From Synanceia verrucosa (Eukaryota; Chordata; Actinopteri; Perciformes; Synanceiidae): a stretch of DNA of 64,000 nt. Position numbers and translations under genes: made by a program. Location of the stretch: contig CM056550.1 of NCBI GenBank assembly GCA_029721515.1, forward strand, positions 12,688,857 through 12,752,856, written 5' to 3'. Under the pieces are notes generated by a model. That model had not been told where the DNA came from. It ran no database searches and saw nothing but the letters and a program-made list of their open reading frames with translations. Shown piece after piece: positions 21,217 through 32,346 of this stretch (position 1 is its first letter; every line of letters begins with the position of its first letter).

Positions 21217-21498
21217 CCTTGGTGGAGGAGTTTAAGTATGTTGAGGTCTAGTTCACAAGTGAGGGAAAAACGGAGCAGTAGATCGACAGGCGGATTGGTG
21301 TGGCGTTTGCAGTGATGTAGACGCTGCTCTGATCCATCGTGGTGAAGAAGGAACTGAGCTTAAAGCTGAAGCTGTCAATTTATTGGACAATCTACATTCC
21401 TACCCTCACCTATTGTCACAAGCTGCGTGTCATGACCAAAAGAACAATATCACGGATAAAATGAGTTTCCTCCACAGGGTGTCCAGGTGTCTCCCTTA

Positions 21499-22186
21499 AG
21501 GCTGGAATATACTTCTCCGACAACGTAATACGTTATCCGACTCCGTAGCTACGGAGACCCCTCGAGCCCTCGCACTTCTCCGTCGTGATGCATGTTGTGC
21601 AGCCCTGTGCTGAAATGCACCCCCCGGAAGGTGAAGCAATTTGCCTTAATATGGCAGATAAAAGCAGGAGAAAATACTATTTTATGATTTCATTATTTGT
21701 GAGGGAGATAGAAGAGAACAACATTGATTGCTTTCAGTCTTTAAAACTCCTCTTCCTCTTTCTTTTCAACAGAAAATCGGATAATAGCAAACGCAAACCA
21801 ACAACTTTCGGTATGTTCTGTGTAAATATACCCCAGCCATAATTACCAACTGAATTAAATAGATTTTTTGAGCAGGTTGAATGTTTGATTTGCCTTTCAC
21901 AAGGATAATCGATACTTTAGTTCCTGTCCTGTCTGTGCTGCTGCAGAGGAGACCTGTCTGTCTGTTTCTGTGTAGGGAGAGGGGCTGCATTTCACAGCAG
22001 GGGTGCAGCTAGAGGACCAACCACAGCCCTTGTCATCTCCGTCTTCCCTTGACGGATTGACGGACAGTTAAAAAAAAAATTCCTGCGCCCGGAGACGACG
22101 GAGAGGTTCTCCGTCAGGCTCTCCGGCAACGCAGAGGGCTCTCCGTCTCTACGTACGGCACTTTACGGAGTACTATAAATTGGCCT
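21499..22186. mobile_element. Harbinger-like non-autonomous element, 688 bp
   Basis: The ends AGGCTGGAATATACTTCTCC and, read inverted, AGGCCAATTTATAGTACTCC form imperfect terminal repeats. TTA is duplicated on both sides (21496-21498, 22187-22189); removing the element and one TTA restores the LINE text CTCCCTTAGGGTGAG. A 3-bp TTA duplication is the PIF/Harbinger signature. Inside are CTCCGT/ACGGAG words repeated near both ends and no transposase. Confidence 0.8.
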
Positions 22187-22379
22187 TTAGGGTGAGAAGC
22201 TCGGTCATCCAGGAGGGGATCAGAGTAGAGCTGCTGCTCCTCCACATAGAGGAGCCAGATGAGGTGGCTCAGGTTATCTGGTCAGGATGCCTCCTGGATG
22301 CCTCTCTGGTGAGGTGTACCGCGAACGTCATACCGGCAGGAGACCTCGGGGACGACCCAGGACACACTGGAGAGACTAT

Positions 22380-22903
22380 CACCGTGGTCACATGGTAGGA
22401 TTGTCCTGGATTTTGCCAAATACGATGTTGCAACTCGGCGGGTGATCTGCCAAAATCCAAGTACACATGGAGTTTGTTTAATACAGATAATGGTCAGCGA
22501 CCTGGCTGACTCCGCTGCGCTAGGTGGCGCAATAGCCCTTTCAACAAGTGGTGTTAGAACTACTTCCGGTTGACGGCTACTGAACAACAACAATAATCTG
22601 CTCCATCTCCTCATCCTTCCAAAAGTGAGCTGTTGATTTCTTCGAAGGAATGGTATCGTTTGACTTTTTGGACAACAACATTACTATTTATGGTGGCGTC
22701 GGTGCCTCCTTCCACTTCTGGGTGCACAGGACGTGAATACGATACCGTTCATAAGAGGCACAAAGCAGATTAACATCTTAAGCCAGGGGTTCCTGTTGTA
22801 TTTGTGAATCCAGTCCCGATACGATCCTTAGTCTGTGCACATGAATTTGATATGTTTTCGATGCCTTTTTTATATGATTAAGCTCGTCCATGTGCATGCA
22901 GTA
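22380..22903. mobile_element. Unclassified 524-bp insertion in the LINE
   Basis: The LINE text runs ...GGAGAGACTAT, breaks, and resumes ATGTCTCCTGACTGGCC at 22903-22905. Depending on alignment, TA or TAT is duplicated. The ends show no convincing inverted repeat, though GGATTTTGCCAAATACG and TGCCAAAATCC near the left form a hairpin. Origin unknown. Confidence 0.5.
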
Positions 22904-22970
22904 TATGTCTCCTGACTGGCCTGGGAACGTCTCGGGATCCCCCCAGAAGAGCTGGACAGAGTAGCTGTAG

Positions 22971-23906
22971 ATGGTTCTCTACTGCTTCTGTGGATTCAGT
23001 AGGGAAATTTTGTAACTATGTGATCCACTCATTTGCAGCTCAGTAATTAATACTTTGTGGCTTACTTGAACAAGATACTCACCTGAGTCACTCTTTGGTA
23101 AAAGCGACGAACTGATATTAATATTCTGCAGCCAATATGTTTGTAATGTTGTTAGTAGTATTACTCAGCCAATAGAGAGAGAGTTAGAAGGGTGAGACTC
23201 GACATTTGCTTCTGGGTTTGTTTATTGGAGTGATGAGAATGTGCCTTTTGCATTCATTTTTTTTTGCTTAGAATTAGTTTGACAACTTGTGACTTTTCTT
23301 CCCAAACTAATGCAGTATTCGTGGTATTTCAATTGACTTTGAATTAGACTGTAATCTCTTCCATGTCACTTGCTGATTGCGTAGCTCTTTTATTGACCTG
23401 CTGATAAATGTTATATTTGATAGTTATTGATGCTGTCTTCCCGTCAGGTTACAGTGGGGGATATTTGCTGAATGCACACACTCAGATGTGTCTGATTGCT
23501 TATTGCCTCTGATGAAATGCAGCTGATTTTAGTTTATGGAGAAATAATTGTCATCTTAGATATTTCAGATCAGATAATTCGGATAACTGTGTACTTGGAA
23601 AAGTACATTATCTTTTTCAGCAATATGAAGCTGTAGTAAATACAATTGCTTTATCAGTGAAATGTTTAACCACTAATGAGACACACTACTGACTGAAAAT
23701 AAACCCCAAAAACATGGCTTAGGTTTAGGGGAAAAAAAGAATGGGCTGACTTAAGAGCTAATTAGTCTTCCATCATGTTGACTGGTTTATAGTCAGCTGA
23801 CACACATTTAGCCAGCAAACACAAAAAAATGCTTCATTGATACTTTAAAACAAGGTAGATATTATTTTTGATATCTCCACTGAGTCATCTGGGAGTTTTG
23901 CAAAAT
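22971..23906. other. No gene recognised
   Basis: AT-rich non-coding DNA between the LINE and the gypsy element. Confidence 0.4.
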
Positions 23907-23911
23907 AAAAT

Positions 23912-24063
23912 TGTTATGTCCAATAACACCCGGACAACGACTGTGTGCTCACGGAGCTTTATTGAACATCCGCAGCCATTAACATTGCACTGTCAGTTCT
24001 CTTCCGGGCAAGTGACGTCACACTGCCGCGACTCTGCGCTGTGTCTTAAAGCCATATCTCACA
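23912..24063 (-). repeat. 3' LTR of the gypsy element
   Basis: In plus orientation it runs TGTTATGTCCAATAAC to GCCATATCTCACA. On the element's own strand it starts TGTGAGATATGG, holds TGACGTCA (a CRE-like site) and the polyadenylation signal AATAAAGC, and ends GGACATAACA. It appears identical to the other LTR at 28261-28412. Confidence 0.95.
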
Positions 24064-24085
24064 TTTACCCCCCCCTTCACAAAGT
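24064..24085 (-). other. Polypurine tract
   Basis: On the minus strand, GAAGGGGGGGGTAAA lies directly before the 3' LTR, where plus-strand DNA synthesis of an LTR element is primed. Confidence 0.8.
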
Positions 24086-24289
24086 GCAAAACAGACTTGA
24101 AATAAGTGCAGATAACTAAACTACTAAGGCCTGAGTATGATCACCCTGAGTACTGACCAATGTTGAACATCAATAGAGGCTAGAACACATGTAGCCTAAC
24201 TGGATAAACTGGGTGGACTGCCAGTTTACCCGCATAGCCTTGTGGATTATTCTGCCACGTGACGGGCTATGCGTTACACTAAAGTGGAC

Positions 24290-25760
24290 CCTGAACTTTT
24301 AAACATAGTCCTTGAGGTAGGAGGTCTCCGCCGAACCGAGCCGGCGCGGCTCAGGATGTAGGGGTGCTGCTGGGGCATCCAGCTCTGGTGGATCTGCTGC
24401 TGGTTGTGCAAGGGAAAAGTCCCAGTCCACATCCATGTGACCTGGATCAGCTGCAGCCTCACGGTCGGGCGCTCAACGGTGAAGAGACTCGTCTGAGGCG
24501 GCTAGCGTGCCACCGTGAGCCATCAGTCAGACGGAAAGTGGCCGGTCCCAGCTGCTCTGTGATCTGCCGTGGCGCTGACCAGAACGAAGCAGCTTGTGGG
24601 ATCGGTTGGGTCTGTGAATCCGGACCCAGTCTGACACTGTGAGTGTGGGGCGTCTCACCGACGCATCCTGTCGGCGCTGCTTCATGCGATGCTGTTGCTC
24701 TGCCACTCTGTCGCCGAAGGTGTTGTCACCGCTGAGTGCGGTTGCTGAGGAGGCCGTAGGCGATCCAAAGGGAGTTGGAGTTCACGTCCCAGCATGAGAG
24801 AGCTGGAGAGCAGCCGGGTCGAAGTGAGGCGTCGCTCTGTAGTGCAGCAGGGTGTTCTGCAGTGCTGCTGGGAAAGGGAGATTATCAGCCAGGTGTGCTC
24901 TCAGTCCGTTCTTGAGGGTCTGGTTAAACTTTCCACACCACCGTTGGCTTGTGGGTGGTACAGGGCAGTCCTGACGTGTTTGATCCCCCCTCCTCCCGCG
25001 AAAGAGGCAAAATCCGCCGAGATGAACTGGGGGTCATGGTCGGTAGTGATGGTGTCAGGCACACCCCAGCGGGCAAAGAGGGAGGAGAGAAAGTCAGTGA
25101 CCACCTGGGTGGTTACAGACCCAACAGGACGCACTTCAGGCCATTTGGAGTGAAGGTCGTAGGCCACCAGGAGGAACCGCTGGTGCTGAGGGATGCCATG
25201 AAGTTCCCCACAGATGTCCACCTGGATGTGGGACCACGGGGCAGCCGGCCACGGAGGGCTGCAAAGGAGGCGGCGGGTCTGGCCCATCTTGCCGCTGGTG
25301 AGACAGGCTGTACAGTCCTTCACCATCGTCTCGATGTCCCTGTCTATGCCTGGCCACCAGACCAAGCTCCTGCAGCGCTGTTTGACTCTGACAACGCCCA
25401 GGTGACCCTCGTGGACCATGGTCAGGATGCGCCTCGCCCAGTGCGCTGGGAATCACTGCACACAGCCCCCTCGCCACGCAGTCAACATTCCAGCAGGAAA
25501 GATCGCCTTTGACACGGTGGTAGGCGCCAGCTCCTCCGGTACCCTGGCAGGCCATCCCTCCTGGATGAAGGTACGGAGCTGAGAAAGAATTGAGTCCTGC
25601 GCAGAGCGCTGTCTGGAGATCCTGCAGGGAGACAGCCGCCTGGAGGGGTTCATGCAGCATGAGGACCAGCTCTGACTCCGAGTGGTCGCTGATGGTGTCG
25701 GGCGAGGGGTGGGTGTGGCTCTGGAGAGCATGTCGGCCACGACGTTGTCCCTGCCTGGTG
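24290..25760 (-). pseudogene. Gypsy pol: RNase H end and integrase
   Basis: A 172-residue frame (24901-25419) holds the integrase. HEGHLGVVRVKQRC and CTACLTSGKMG form the HHCC zinc site. IQVDICGEL gives the first catalytic D, TTDHDPQFIS the second D and HPQANGGVE the E. This enzyme would insert the element's DNA. Upstream on the minus strand, frames near 25680-25760 read TPGRDNVVADMLSRA, the end of RNase H. Beyond the integrase core, the C-terminal region to about 24290 is in shifted frames and ends in a proline-rich tail (KDYV-like end near 24300). Confidence 0.88.
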
Positions 25761-26833
25761 TGAACACTGTTGCAAAGTTATAGGCCTGTAATCTCTCTGA
25801 CCACCGGTATAGGCGGGCGGCTTGTGCCCTGATCCAGTTGTGGCCAGGAGAGCTGTGAGGGCCTGGTGATCCCGTTCGAGCGCGTGAAGTGTCGTCCATA
25901 CAGGTACATATGCCACCGCCGCATGCCCAGACGCAGCCAGGGCCTCCCTCTCCCCACGGAATACCTCTGCTCAGTCGGGGTGAGTGACCTCAAGCGAGCA
26001 CAGGGCGTTCGGGTTCCACCCTGGAGCTGGGACAGGACGGCGCCCGATGGCAGTGTTTGAGGCGTCGCAGGTCACAAACACGGGGCTCTGCACGCCGAAA
26101 TGGGCGAGCACCGGAGTGGGCGTGAGTTGCGCCTTTAACCGGCGGACGCGGCAGAACACTCAGGCGCTCAGGACCAGCGCGTCCTGTTTGAGGAGAGCGC
26201 GCGGCGGGCAGTAGTCTCGGAATAATGGGGCAGGAAGCGGAGGTAGAACGCCGTCATCCCCAGAAACGACGACAGCTGAGCGGGACAGGAGGGCTCAGGC
26301 AGGCGTAGGACAGCGTCAATGTTGGAGTGGAGCGGGCTCAAGCCGTCAGCAGTCAGGCGGAAACCCACGAACTCGATGACCTGTGTAGCGAAGACGCACT
26401 TCTCCCCATTCAGCGTGAGGTTGTGGTGAGCGAGCACGTCGAGTACCTTGGCTAGGCGGTCATCGTGCAGGTCGGACGTCGCTCCATGCACCACGATATC
26501 ATCTAGGTACACGACCACACCCGGGATGCCAGCGAAGATGGTGGTCATGATCTTCTGGAAACAGCTGGGTGCAGAGCTAAGGCCGAAAGGCATGCGGGTG
26601 TACCTGAAGACCCCCATGTGGGTCACGAAGGCAGTGAGGTTGCGGCCCTCGGGGTGGAGAGGAACCTGCAGGTAGCCCTGTCGGAGGTCGAGCTTAGAGA
26701 AAACTGTTGAGCCGTGAAACTTGGCTGAAAGCTCCTCCGTCGTGGGCAGCGGGTACTTATCAGGGATCACTGCCTTATTCACCTGCCTGAGGTCGATGCA
26801 GGGCCGCAGGCCACCAGTTTTCTTCTTCGCCAC
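25760..26833 (-). pseudogene. Gypsy pol: reverse transcriptase and RNase H
   Basis: 26168-26833 reads AKKKTGGLRPCIDLRQVNKA, SKLDLRQGYLQVPLHPE, TRMPFGLSSAPSCFQ, VVVYLDDIVVHG (the YLDD catalytic loop) and FLGMTAFYLRFLPHYS. This is the reverse transcriptase that copies the element's RNA. RNase H follows with VFVTCDASNTAIG near 26050-26080, then shifted frames. An in-frame TAG at 26837 caused by an indel cuts it from the protease upstream, and at least three more shifts lie in the RNase H part. Confidence 0.92.
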
Positions 26834-26836
26834 GAC

Positions 26837-27583
26837 CTAGGTTGGAGATCCACGGAGAAGCGCCCACCTGCTCAATGATGCCCGCTTCCAGGAGCTTGTG
26901 CAGCTCAGCTGTGACGATGCGCGCAGGGCGAGGGGCAGCCGTCGCAGAGGTTGGATGACGGGGGACACAGCTGGATCAACGAGCGGCTTGTGGTTGAAGG
27001 CGGAGAGGCAACCCAGCCCGGCGAACAGGGATGGCCAGCGGTGCAGCCAGGGCGTGGCCACCGTTAGTATAGTGGCGCCCAGATTATCCGTGATGGAGAA
27101 GCCCAGGGCGCAGAACAAGTCAAAACCAAGGAGGTTGGCGCCCTGGCGAGACACCTGGAAGGTGAAAGCTGGGAGAGTCCTGGAGCCGTAACGTACAGCG
27201 AAGGTGGCAGTGCCCACCATGCCAATCTTAGCGTGGCCGTAACCGTACAGATCCTCCGCACCAGCCTTGACCAACATCCGAGGGAAAAGTCGGCGCACCG
27301 TGGACTCGTTGAGGATGGATCTGGAAGCAGTGTCCAGCAGCAGCGATAGGCTGACACCGTCTAACTCCACCATGCACCACTTGAATGGCCTGGTGCTGGA
27401 GCCCACAGAGTGGATGGTTGTTGGGCCGAGTGATGTGGGCGAGCGAGGCCAGGGTTCGCAGGGGCGGTGCTGGCGGCACACTCTGGAGAAGTGGTTCAGC
27501 TTACCGCAGCGTTGGCACCGCTGCCCCATGGCCGGGCAGCCGGTGCCCGTGTGGGGTGAGATGACGATCCACAGTTCCCACAT
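26837..27583 (-). pseudogene. Gypsy gag-pol: zinc knuckle and aspartic protease
   Basis: The frame has CQRCGKLNHFSRVC (a CCHC zinc knuckle of Gag, about residues 23-36), then LSLLLDTASRSILNESTV, in which DTA is the protease active-site triplet (DTG/DSG in most relatives). LFCALGFSITDNLG and LGATILTVATPW follow, the linker to reverse transcriptase. Protease would cut the polyprotein in the particle. It ends at the TAG at 26837. Confidence 0.85.
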
Positions 27584-28240
27584 TGCTGCGGGCCGTGGTG
27601 TCCCGGGCGTCCTAACGCGTTCACCTCGAGCTCGTCGGGAGGAGAGGAGGGCTCGGAGAATGGGGTAGTCGGGCGACTGTCTGTGCCAGCGCAGCGGGCG
27701 AGGAAAGGCGGGTCCAAAGCCGCTGGCTGCGGCAAGTAACTGAGCAGCCGACTCGGAGCTGGAGAGCCAACTCTACTGCTTTGGAGAGTGTCATGTCGTC
27801 CTGGAGACAGAAACAGCTTTTCCGCAGCCAGGGGCTGGTCGTGTGTTCGGCCAGCTGATCCTAATCATCTCCTCCTCCAAAGTCCCGAATTTACACATGC
27901 TGGCAAGGCACCGGAGGTCGGCGACGTAATGGTGGCGGACTCACCCGGCCGTTGTTTACGTTGGCGAAAGACGATGCGTCGAACCGTGACGCTCTGCGGA
28001 GCGGCAAAATGTCTGGACAGCAGGGCCGCACAGTCATCAAACTTGTGCGGGTCCAAGGGTTCCGAAAATCCGTTGTCCCTCGCTGCCTAGGCTGTGGATC
28101 AGCATAGCCCTTAGCCGAGCATCGTTAGCGCCGCTAGCCCGATGGCCTCGATAAATGTCTTGAATGACTCAAACCAGCGGGGCCACGGTACCGGTGGTTC
28201 GCCGGGTAGAGGAAGAAAAGGAGGCAGGGGTGCAAACGGA
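27584..28240 (-). pseudogene. Gypsy Gag, N-terminal and capsid region
   Basis: 27865-28056 reads DPHKFDDCAALLSRHFAAPQ and RIVFRQRKQRPGESATIT, the capsid pattern (F-x-x-R-x-Q-x-x-G-E-S) of gypsy Gag. The frame then shifts. CLQDDMTLSKAVE-like text continues near 27780 and 27496-27735 leads to the zinc knuckle. Gag would form the particle; here it is split by several indels. Confidence 0.7.
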
Positions 28241-28242
28241 AG

Positions 28243-28260
28243 CTCCATCCTCATCGCCAA
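28243..28260 (-). other. Primer-binding site of the gypsy element
   Basis: Immediately after the 5' LTR on the minus strand the text is TTGGCGATGAGGATGGA. PBSs start TGG, complementary to the CCA end of a tRNA. The tRNA was not identified. Confidence 0.6.
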
Positions 28261-28412
28261 TGTTATGTCCAATAACACCCGGACAACGACTGTGTGCTCA
28301 CGGAGCTTTATTGAACATCCGCAGCCATTAACATTGCACTGTCAGTTCTCTTCCGGGCAAGTGACGTCACACTGCCGCGACTCTGCGCTGTGTCTTAAAG
28401 CCATATCTCACA
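28261..28412 (-). repeat. 5' LTR of the gypsy element
   Basis: 152 bp, TGTTATGTCC to TATCTCACA in plus orientation. By eye it is identical to 23912-24063. It would carry the promoter that drives the element in minus orientation. Confidence 0.95.
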
Positions 28413-28449
28413 AAAATGAACCGTTCAGAAGTGTATTGCTGTTGTTATC

Positions 28450-28549
28450 GTTAATATTCTGTGCATCATGAAAGATGACTCAAAATGGCCAAAAATGCTG
28501 GAACAAAGCACTTTCTGTTTAATAAAAGGGCTGGTGCTCGATGAGGTAA
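28450..28549 (+). mobile_element. TTAA-flanked MITE, right-end fragment
   Basis: ATATTCTGTGCATCATGAAA, CTCAAAATGGCCAAAAATGC, GCACTTTCTGTTTAATAAAA and GGTGCTCGATGAGGTAA match the right end of the copies at 2548 and 52506. It lies 38 bp beyond the gypsy right LTR, so the gypsy may have landed near or in a MITE. Confidence 0.65.
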
Positions 28550-28993
28550 TTTTAAAGTTGCTTTCACACTTAGTGGTAGTTGAGCATATTTGATCCAGAT
28601 CTATGGCAATATGATATGACTGCACTTTAGTTCTGTTCTTTGGTCTCACAAAGTACTCACAAAGAAATCTAAAACTAATCAAAACCGTTTTATAGTACAT
28701 TAGGTATAGACTATTCTTATACTATGAATAAATAGAGTTGAACACAGGTTTTGACTTATTAACTAGGGGAAATACCTGCACTGATGTGCAGTTGTGTTAC
28801 CATGGTTACCAAATGGTATTTGAACTGTACATGTCCATGTACAGATCATATTATGCCACATTTGATGATGCCATTGAGTATATGTATGGAAATAACTAAT
28901 CTTTTTATTTGTACTGCCATCATTATGGAAAGTGCCATAACCATTTTCAAACCTCCCTTTGGCTAAGCCTTTTGTTGAATTTTACTTCACTTA
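28550..28993. other. No gene recognised
   Basis: AT-rich non-coding DNA. Confidence 0.4.
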
Positions 28994-29475
28994 TTGAACG
29001 CCATTTACATATTTTTATATCATTTAAAATCTGATGCTTGAGTGCCATGACATAATAATACGTCAAAGTTGTTTTCCGGTCGCTGGTTGTCGATCGCGGT
29101 CTCCCGCAACCTTTGAGTAAACTTGTATATGTACTTCAAGATGTTTTTTCGGGCACTCTCACACACCCTGTGAGTAATATTGGGGCTCTGGGAGATGTAG
29201 TTTGGACATAAATAGACGGTATACACCACAGAGATCAAAACAGACGATCGAGATTAGAGAGCAAAACAGAATCTGGACAAAAAGTAGTGATTTTGGTGAA
29301 AGTGTCCTCTACTCTACCTGTGATAAAACAAGAATGGAACAAGGTAAAAACAAACATTTTTTTCATGATGAAATAGAGAGTCTCTTCTTTCATTTGAGCT
29401 ATTCACTGTTTTCAGAGACATAGTACAAAATATTCTGTGGGTCTTAAAAAAGACTCAAAATGGTCAAAGACGCTG
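28994..29475 (+). mobile_element. TTAA-flanked MITE, near full-length
   Basis: It runs from TTATTGAACGCC through CTTGAGTGCCATGACA, GTGAGTAATATTGGGGC, GACGATCGAGATTAGAGAGC and CATGATGAAATAGAGAGTCT to CTCAAAATGGTCAAAGACGC. The left half has a partial duplication of the CTCCCGCA/GCACTCTCACACA part. The right TTAA is lost. Confidence 0.75.
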
Positions 29476-30236
29476 GCTTTTTCCTCTGTCTGAATTGGCC
29501 CTCTATGCATCCCATTGAGCACATATGAGTCCAGTCACACACCAAAAAGGACGCCTGTTAAAACACATATACTGGCACAGCTGCACAATACACCTGCCTT
29601 TTTCCTGCTGGAGAGGGAAGAGTAAATAGTGATAGAGCCAAAGCAGCCTGCTGAGTATTTCCAGGTGAGAGATTGCTCGATGTGCCTGGCAGCAGACAGC
29701 GAGTCAATGAGAAGAACACCCGCAGGAGGATTGAGATCAGGCAGAGCTGGCAACGCTGTACTCCGAAGGCGAACTAGAGCTCTGCTGACAGCACTGAAAG
29801 CCAGACTGTAAGCAGCAGCCAAAAATCCCAGTGAGAAATTTTCAAACTGTAGGTTGTAATTATCTGCTGGATTACCGTTGTTGGTTTGGACTGTCATCAC
29901 AGTGAGGGTAGTGAATGAAGACGTTGTGCAGTGTGGAGCTACAGTGAGGATTCAGAGTTCTGGCCATATTTCTCTTCAGTGGATTTCTTCATTAATTCTT
30001 AAATAAATTTTTCAATGTTTGGATCCTGATTACCTGCAGTATCAGAGCAGCTCTTCTTATCAGAAGACACACCATGACCAGACACATCCAGACTACATGC
30101 AAAACTAATATTTACATAAGACAATACAGCACACACCAGCTACACTCATACTGACATTGACTTGAGGATATACAACAAAATGGCAATATAATATACAACA
30201 TGATCAGATTACATTACACACAACACAAAAAGACTA
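29476..30236. other. No gene recognised
   Basis: A 121-residue frame on the minus strand (29535-29900) has no motif I know and no splice support. The rest is AT-rich. Confidence 0.4.
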
Positions 30237-30330
30237 TGTTCCCACAGCTCTATGTTCCCACAGCTCTGTTCCCATAGTCCTTTTTTCCCACATTCTATGT
30301 TCCCTCACCTCTGTTTCCACAGTCCTGTGT
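30237..30330. repeat. Short imperfect tandem repeat
   Basis: TTCCCACAGCTCTATG-type units (TTCCCACAGCTC, TTCCCATAGTCC, TTCCCACATTCT, TTTCCACAGTCC) repeat four to five times. Confidence 0.6.
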
Positions 30331-30449
30331 GCAGGATTATGCAAATTTGCTACTCCAATTTGCACCAAATTTGATAGGGCTAACCATTACCATTACCACT
30401 ACCAAAGGTGTCAACCTTTTTCACAGTGACACAAAATGGTTCTTGGCTC

Positions 30450-30788
30450 TTAATTCTGTGAGTGGCATTCACATAATAATACAAGGTTTTTTTTGGCAGC
30501 GGGTCGCCAGTCGTGGTCTCCCGCAGCTTGTGAGTAATGTTGGAGCTTCTGGGATTTGTAGTCAGAGCATAAAGAGACGGTATACACCACAGAGATCAAA
30601 ACAGGAAGTGGAGACGATCGAGATTAGAGAGCAAAACAAAGAGAATCTGGACAAAAAGCGGTGATTTGGTGAAAGTGTCCTCTACTCTACCTCTGACAAA
30701 ACAAGAATGGAACAAGGTAAAAACAAACATTTCTTTCATGATGAAATAGAGAGTCTCTTCTTTCATTTGAGCTATTATTTGAGCTATG
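30450..30788 (+). mobile_element. TTAA-flanked MITE, right end missing
   Basis: TTAATTCTGTGAGTGGCATT leads into GTGAGTAATGTTGGAGC, CTTCTGGGATTTGTAGTC, GACGATCGAGATTAGAGAGC and the CATGATGAAATAGAGAGTCT block. It ends after a local duplication of ATTTGAGCTAT. Confidence 0.75.
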
Positions 30789-31264
30789 CCCCCTTTTATG
30801 GAATTCGTTGAAACTACATCACTTACTTGAACCACATGGATTCCTTGGACTCAGTGAAGTACAATGTATCATTTCATATGATACACAAGTTGCTACAGCA
30901 CATTTTTTCCATATTTCATTTGGAAGTGGAAACTACACTACATTCTACTCTTTATCTACCATGTCCTTGTAAGATCTGTCTTACCCTAATATAATAAAAC
31001 TACAAATAAAGTGCTGAAAGAAGAAAAAAAAAGGAAAAAGCACAATGCATGTAACAGCCCTCTATCAACACAGCAGCATCCAAAATCGGACGCCAGGGAT
31101 GCTGAGCATCATAGTCTGAAACTTAGGCCCACCCACTGACCAAGTGTTGGTATTTGACGACTTATGGGAGTGAGAATGTGTTCAGTGGTGTTAAACTGCA
31201 TGTTGAATGTGTTAAGCACAGAAGTAAATGGGAAATGGAGTGTCTTGTATTGCTCTTTTTTTGT

Positions 31265-31478
31265 CATCCAACCTCTCAAAGTGCTTTTACACTACATATT
31301 GCATTCACACATTCATACACTGATGGTGGGGAAACATTAATTTGCTGATGAACAGCATTTGGGAGGTTTGAGGTGAAGTATCTTGCTCAAAGGCACCACG
31401 GCACGTAGACTGTTGAAGGCGGGAATCAAACCACCGACCTTTAGATTGGTGGCACCCTGCTCTACCACTGAGCACTGG
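31265..31478 (-). mobile_element. tRNA-headed SINE (second family), minus strand
   Basis: On the minus strand: TGCTCAGTGGTAGAGCAGG (A-box-like), GGTGGTTTGATTCCCGC (B-box-like), CAACAGTCTACGTGCCGTGG, CTTTGAGCAAGATACTTCAC, and a body ending near GCACTTTGAGAGGTTGGATG. A second copy is at 62153-62356. Confidence 0.7.
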
Positions 31479-31509
31479 TTTTGAGTAAAGACAGTTTTCT
31501 AATTGACCA

Positions 31510-31710
31510 CTCTTAAAGATAAGATAATTCTTTATTGGTCACACAAAGTTGTAAATTTGCATTGTTACATCAGCAAAGTGGATAGTGCAACATCACCATA
31601 AAGGTGTATTAAAAAAAGAACCAGTGACATTCAGTAAACAAGAAGAATAAGGTGAAAACTATGCCACAATAAGAAGGTAAAAGAGGTAAATATCTAAACA
31701 GCGTCCCTTA
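31510..31710. repeat. LINE-tail-like segment
   Basis: Begins AAAGATAAGATAATTCTTTA, TTGGTCACACAAAGTTG. This is similar to 3' ends of fish non-LTR elements. Confidence 0.35.
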
Positions 31711-31716
31711 AAAATG

Positions 31717-32346
31717 CAGTGGTGGAAAAAAGTTTTCGGATACCCGTGCTTTTGTGAAATACTGCATTAAAACTCTTCAAGTACAATTTCTTTTATTGCA
31801 GTTACAACCAAAATACTAAACAAATCCATTAAAACTTAAAATTGATTAATTCCATAAAAAGACATTTTTTAAAAAGACAAATTTCAAGAAATTTTGAGTA
31901 TTGGGTTATTTTGGTTCCAGTGATCTACTAATGAAGATTGTTCTTTTTCTTATTGAAACACACAAGTTTTGCAGAAACTTCTGCAGAAATACAGAAGAAC
32001 CAACAGCTTGGAAGACAAACCAAGATCTGGACATCTAAGGGTGTCTTCAACCAGAAATAACCACATCCTGATCCGCATGTGCAGGGAAAACCGCCGAATG
32101 ACATCAATGGTCAAACCAAACTGGTGTCCAGTGTTCCACCAGTACTGTATGTGGCCGATTTTTGATCTTAAGGTCCTACAAGGCTGTCAAGAAACCCTGA
32201 TCAATGAGATACAGAGGTTAGCTGGACAACCGGGAAGTAGCTTTGTTATTGTTCTTGTAAACAATAAAGGAAAATACATAATTATATATTATTATATTTC
32301 ATGATAGTATTTGAGATTATGTGAAATTGACAACTTTTCCCACCAC

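Larger units (their letters stand above)
21217..22970 (+). pseudogene. RTE-type LINE C-terminal fragment, interrupted twice
   Basis: Three segments join into one LINE text: 21217-21498, 22187-22379 and 22904-22970. In decayed frames they read GEEFK-like VEEFKYV at the start, KKELSLKLKLSIYWTIYIPT, then VRSSVIQEGIRVELLLLH, then the DWPGNVSGSPQKSWTE region. The same LINE group is at 11842-12840 on the other strand. Insertions: a 688-bp Harbinger-like element (21499-22186) and a 524-bp unknown segment (22380-22903). Confidence 0.7.
23912..28412 (-). mobile_element. Full-length Ty3/gypsy LTR retrotransposon, 4501 bp
   Basis: Two 152-bp LTRs bound it, and AAAAT is duplicated immediately outside (23907-23911 and 28413-28417), the 5-bp duplication expected of gypsy integrases. 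The order on the minus strand is LTR, primer-binding site, Gag with zinc knuckle, protease, reverse transcriptase, RNase H, integrase, polypurine tract, LTR: the Ty3/gypsy order. GC content is well above its surroundings. No envelope gene is seen. Its frames are broken at many points even though the LTRs look identical. Confidence 0.95.

Noticed and set aside
29535..29900. 121-residue minus-strand frame
   Set aside because: No recognised domain, no promoter or splice context; could be chance.
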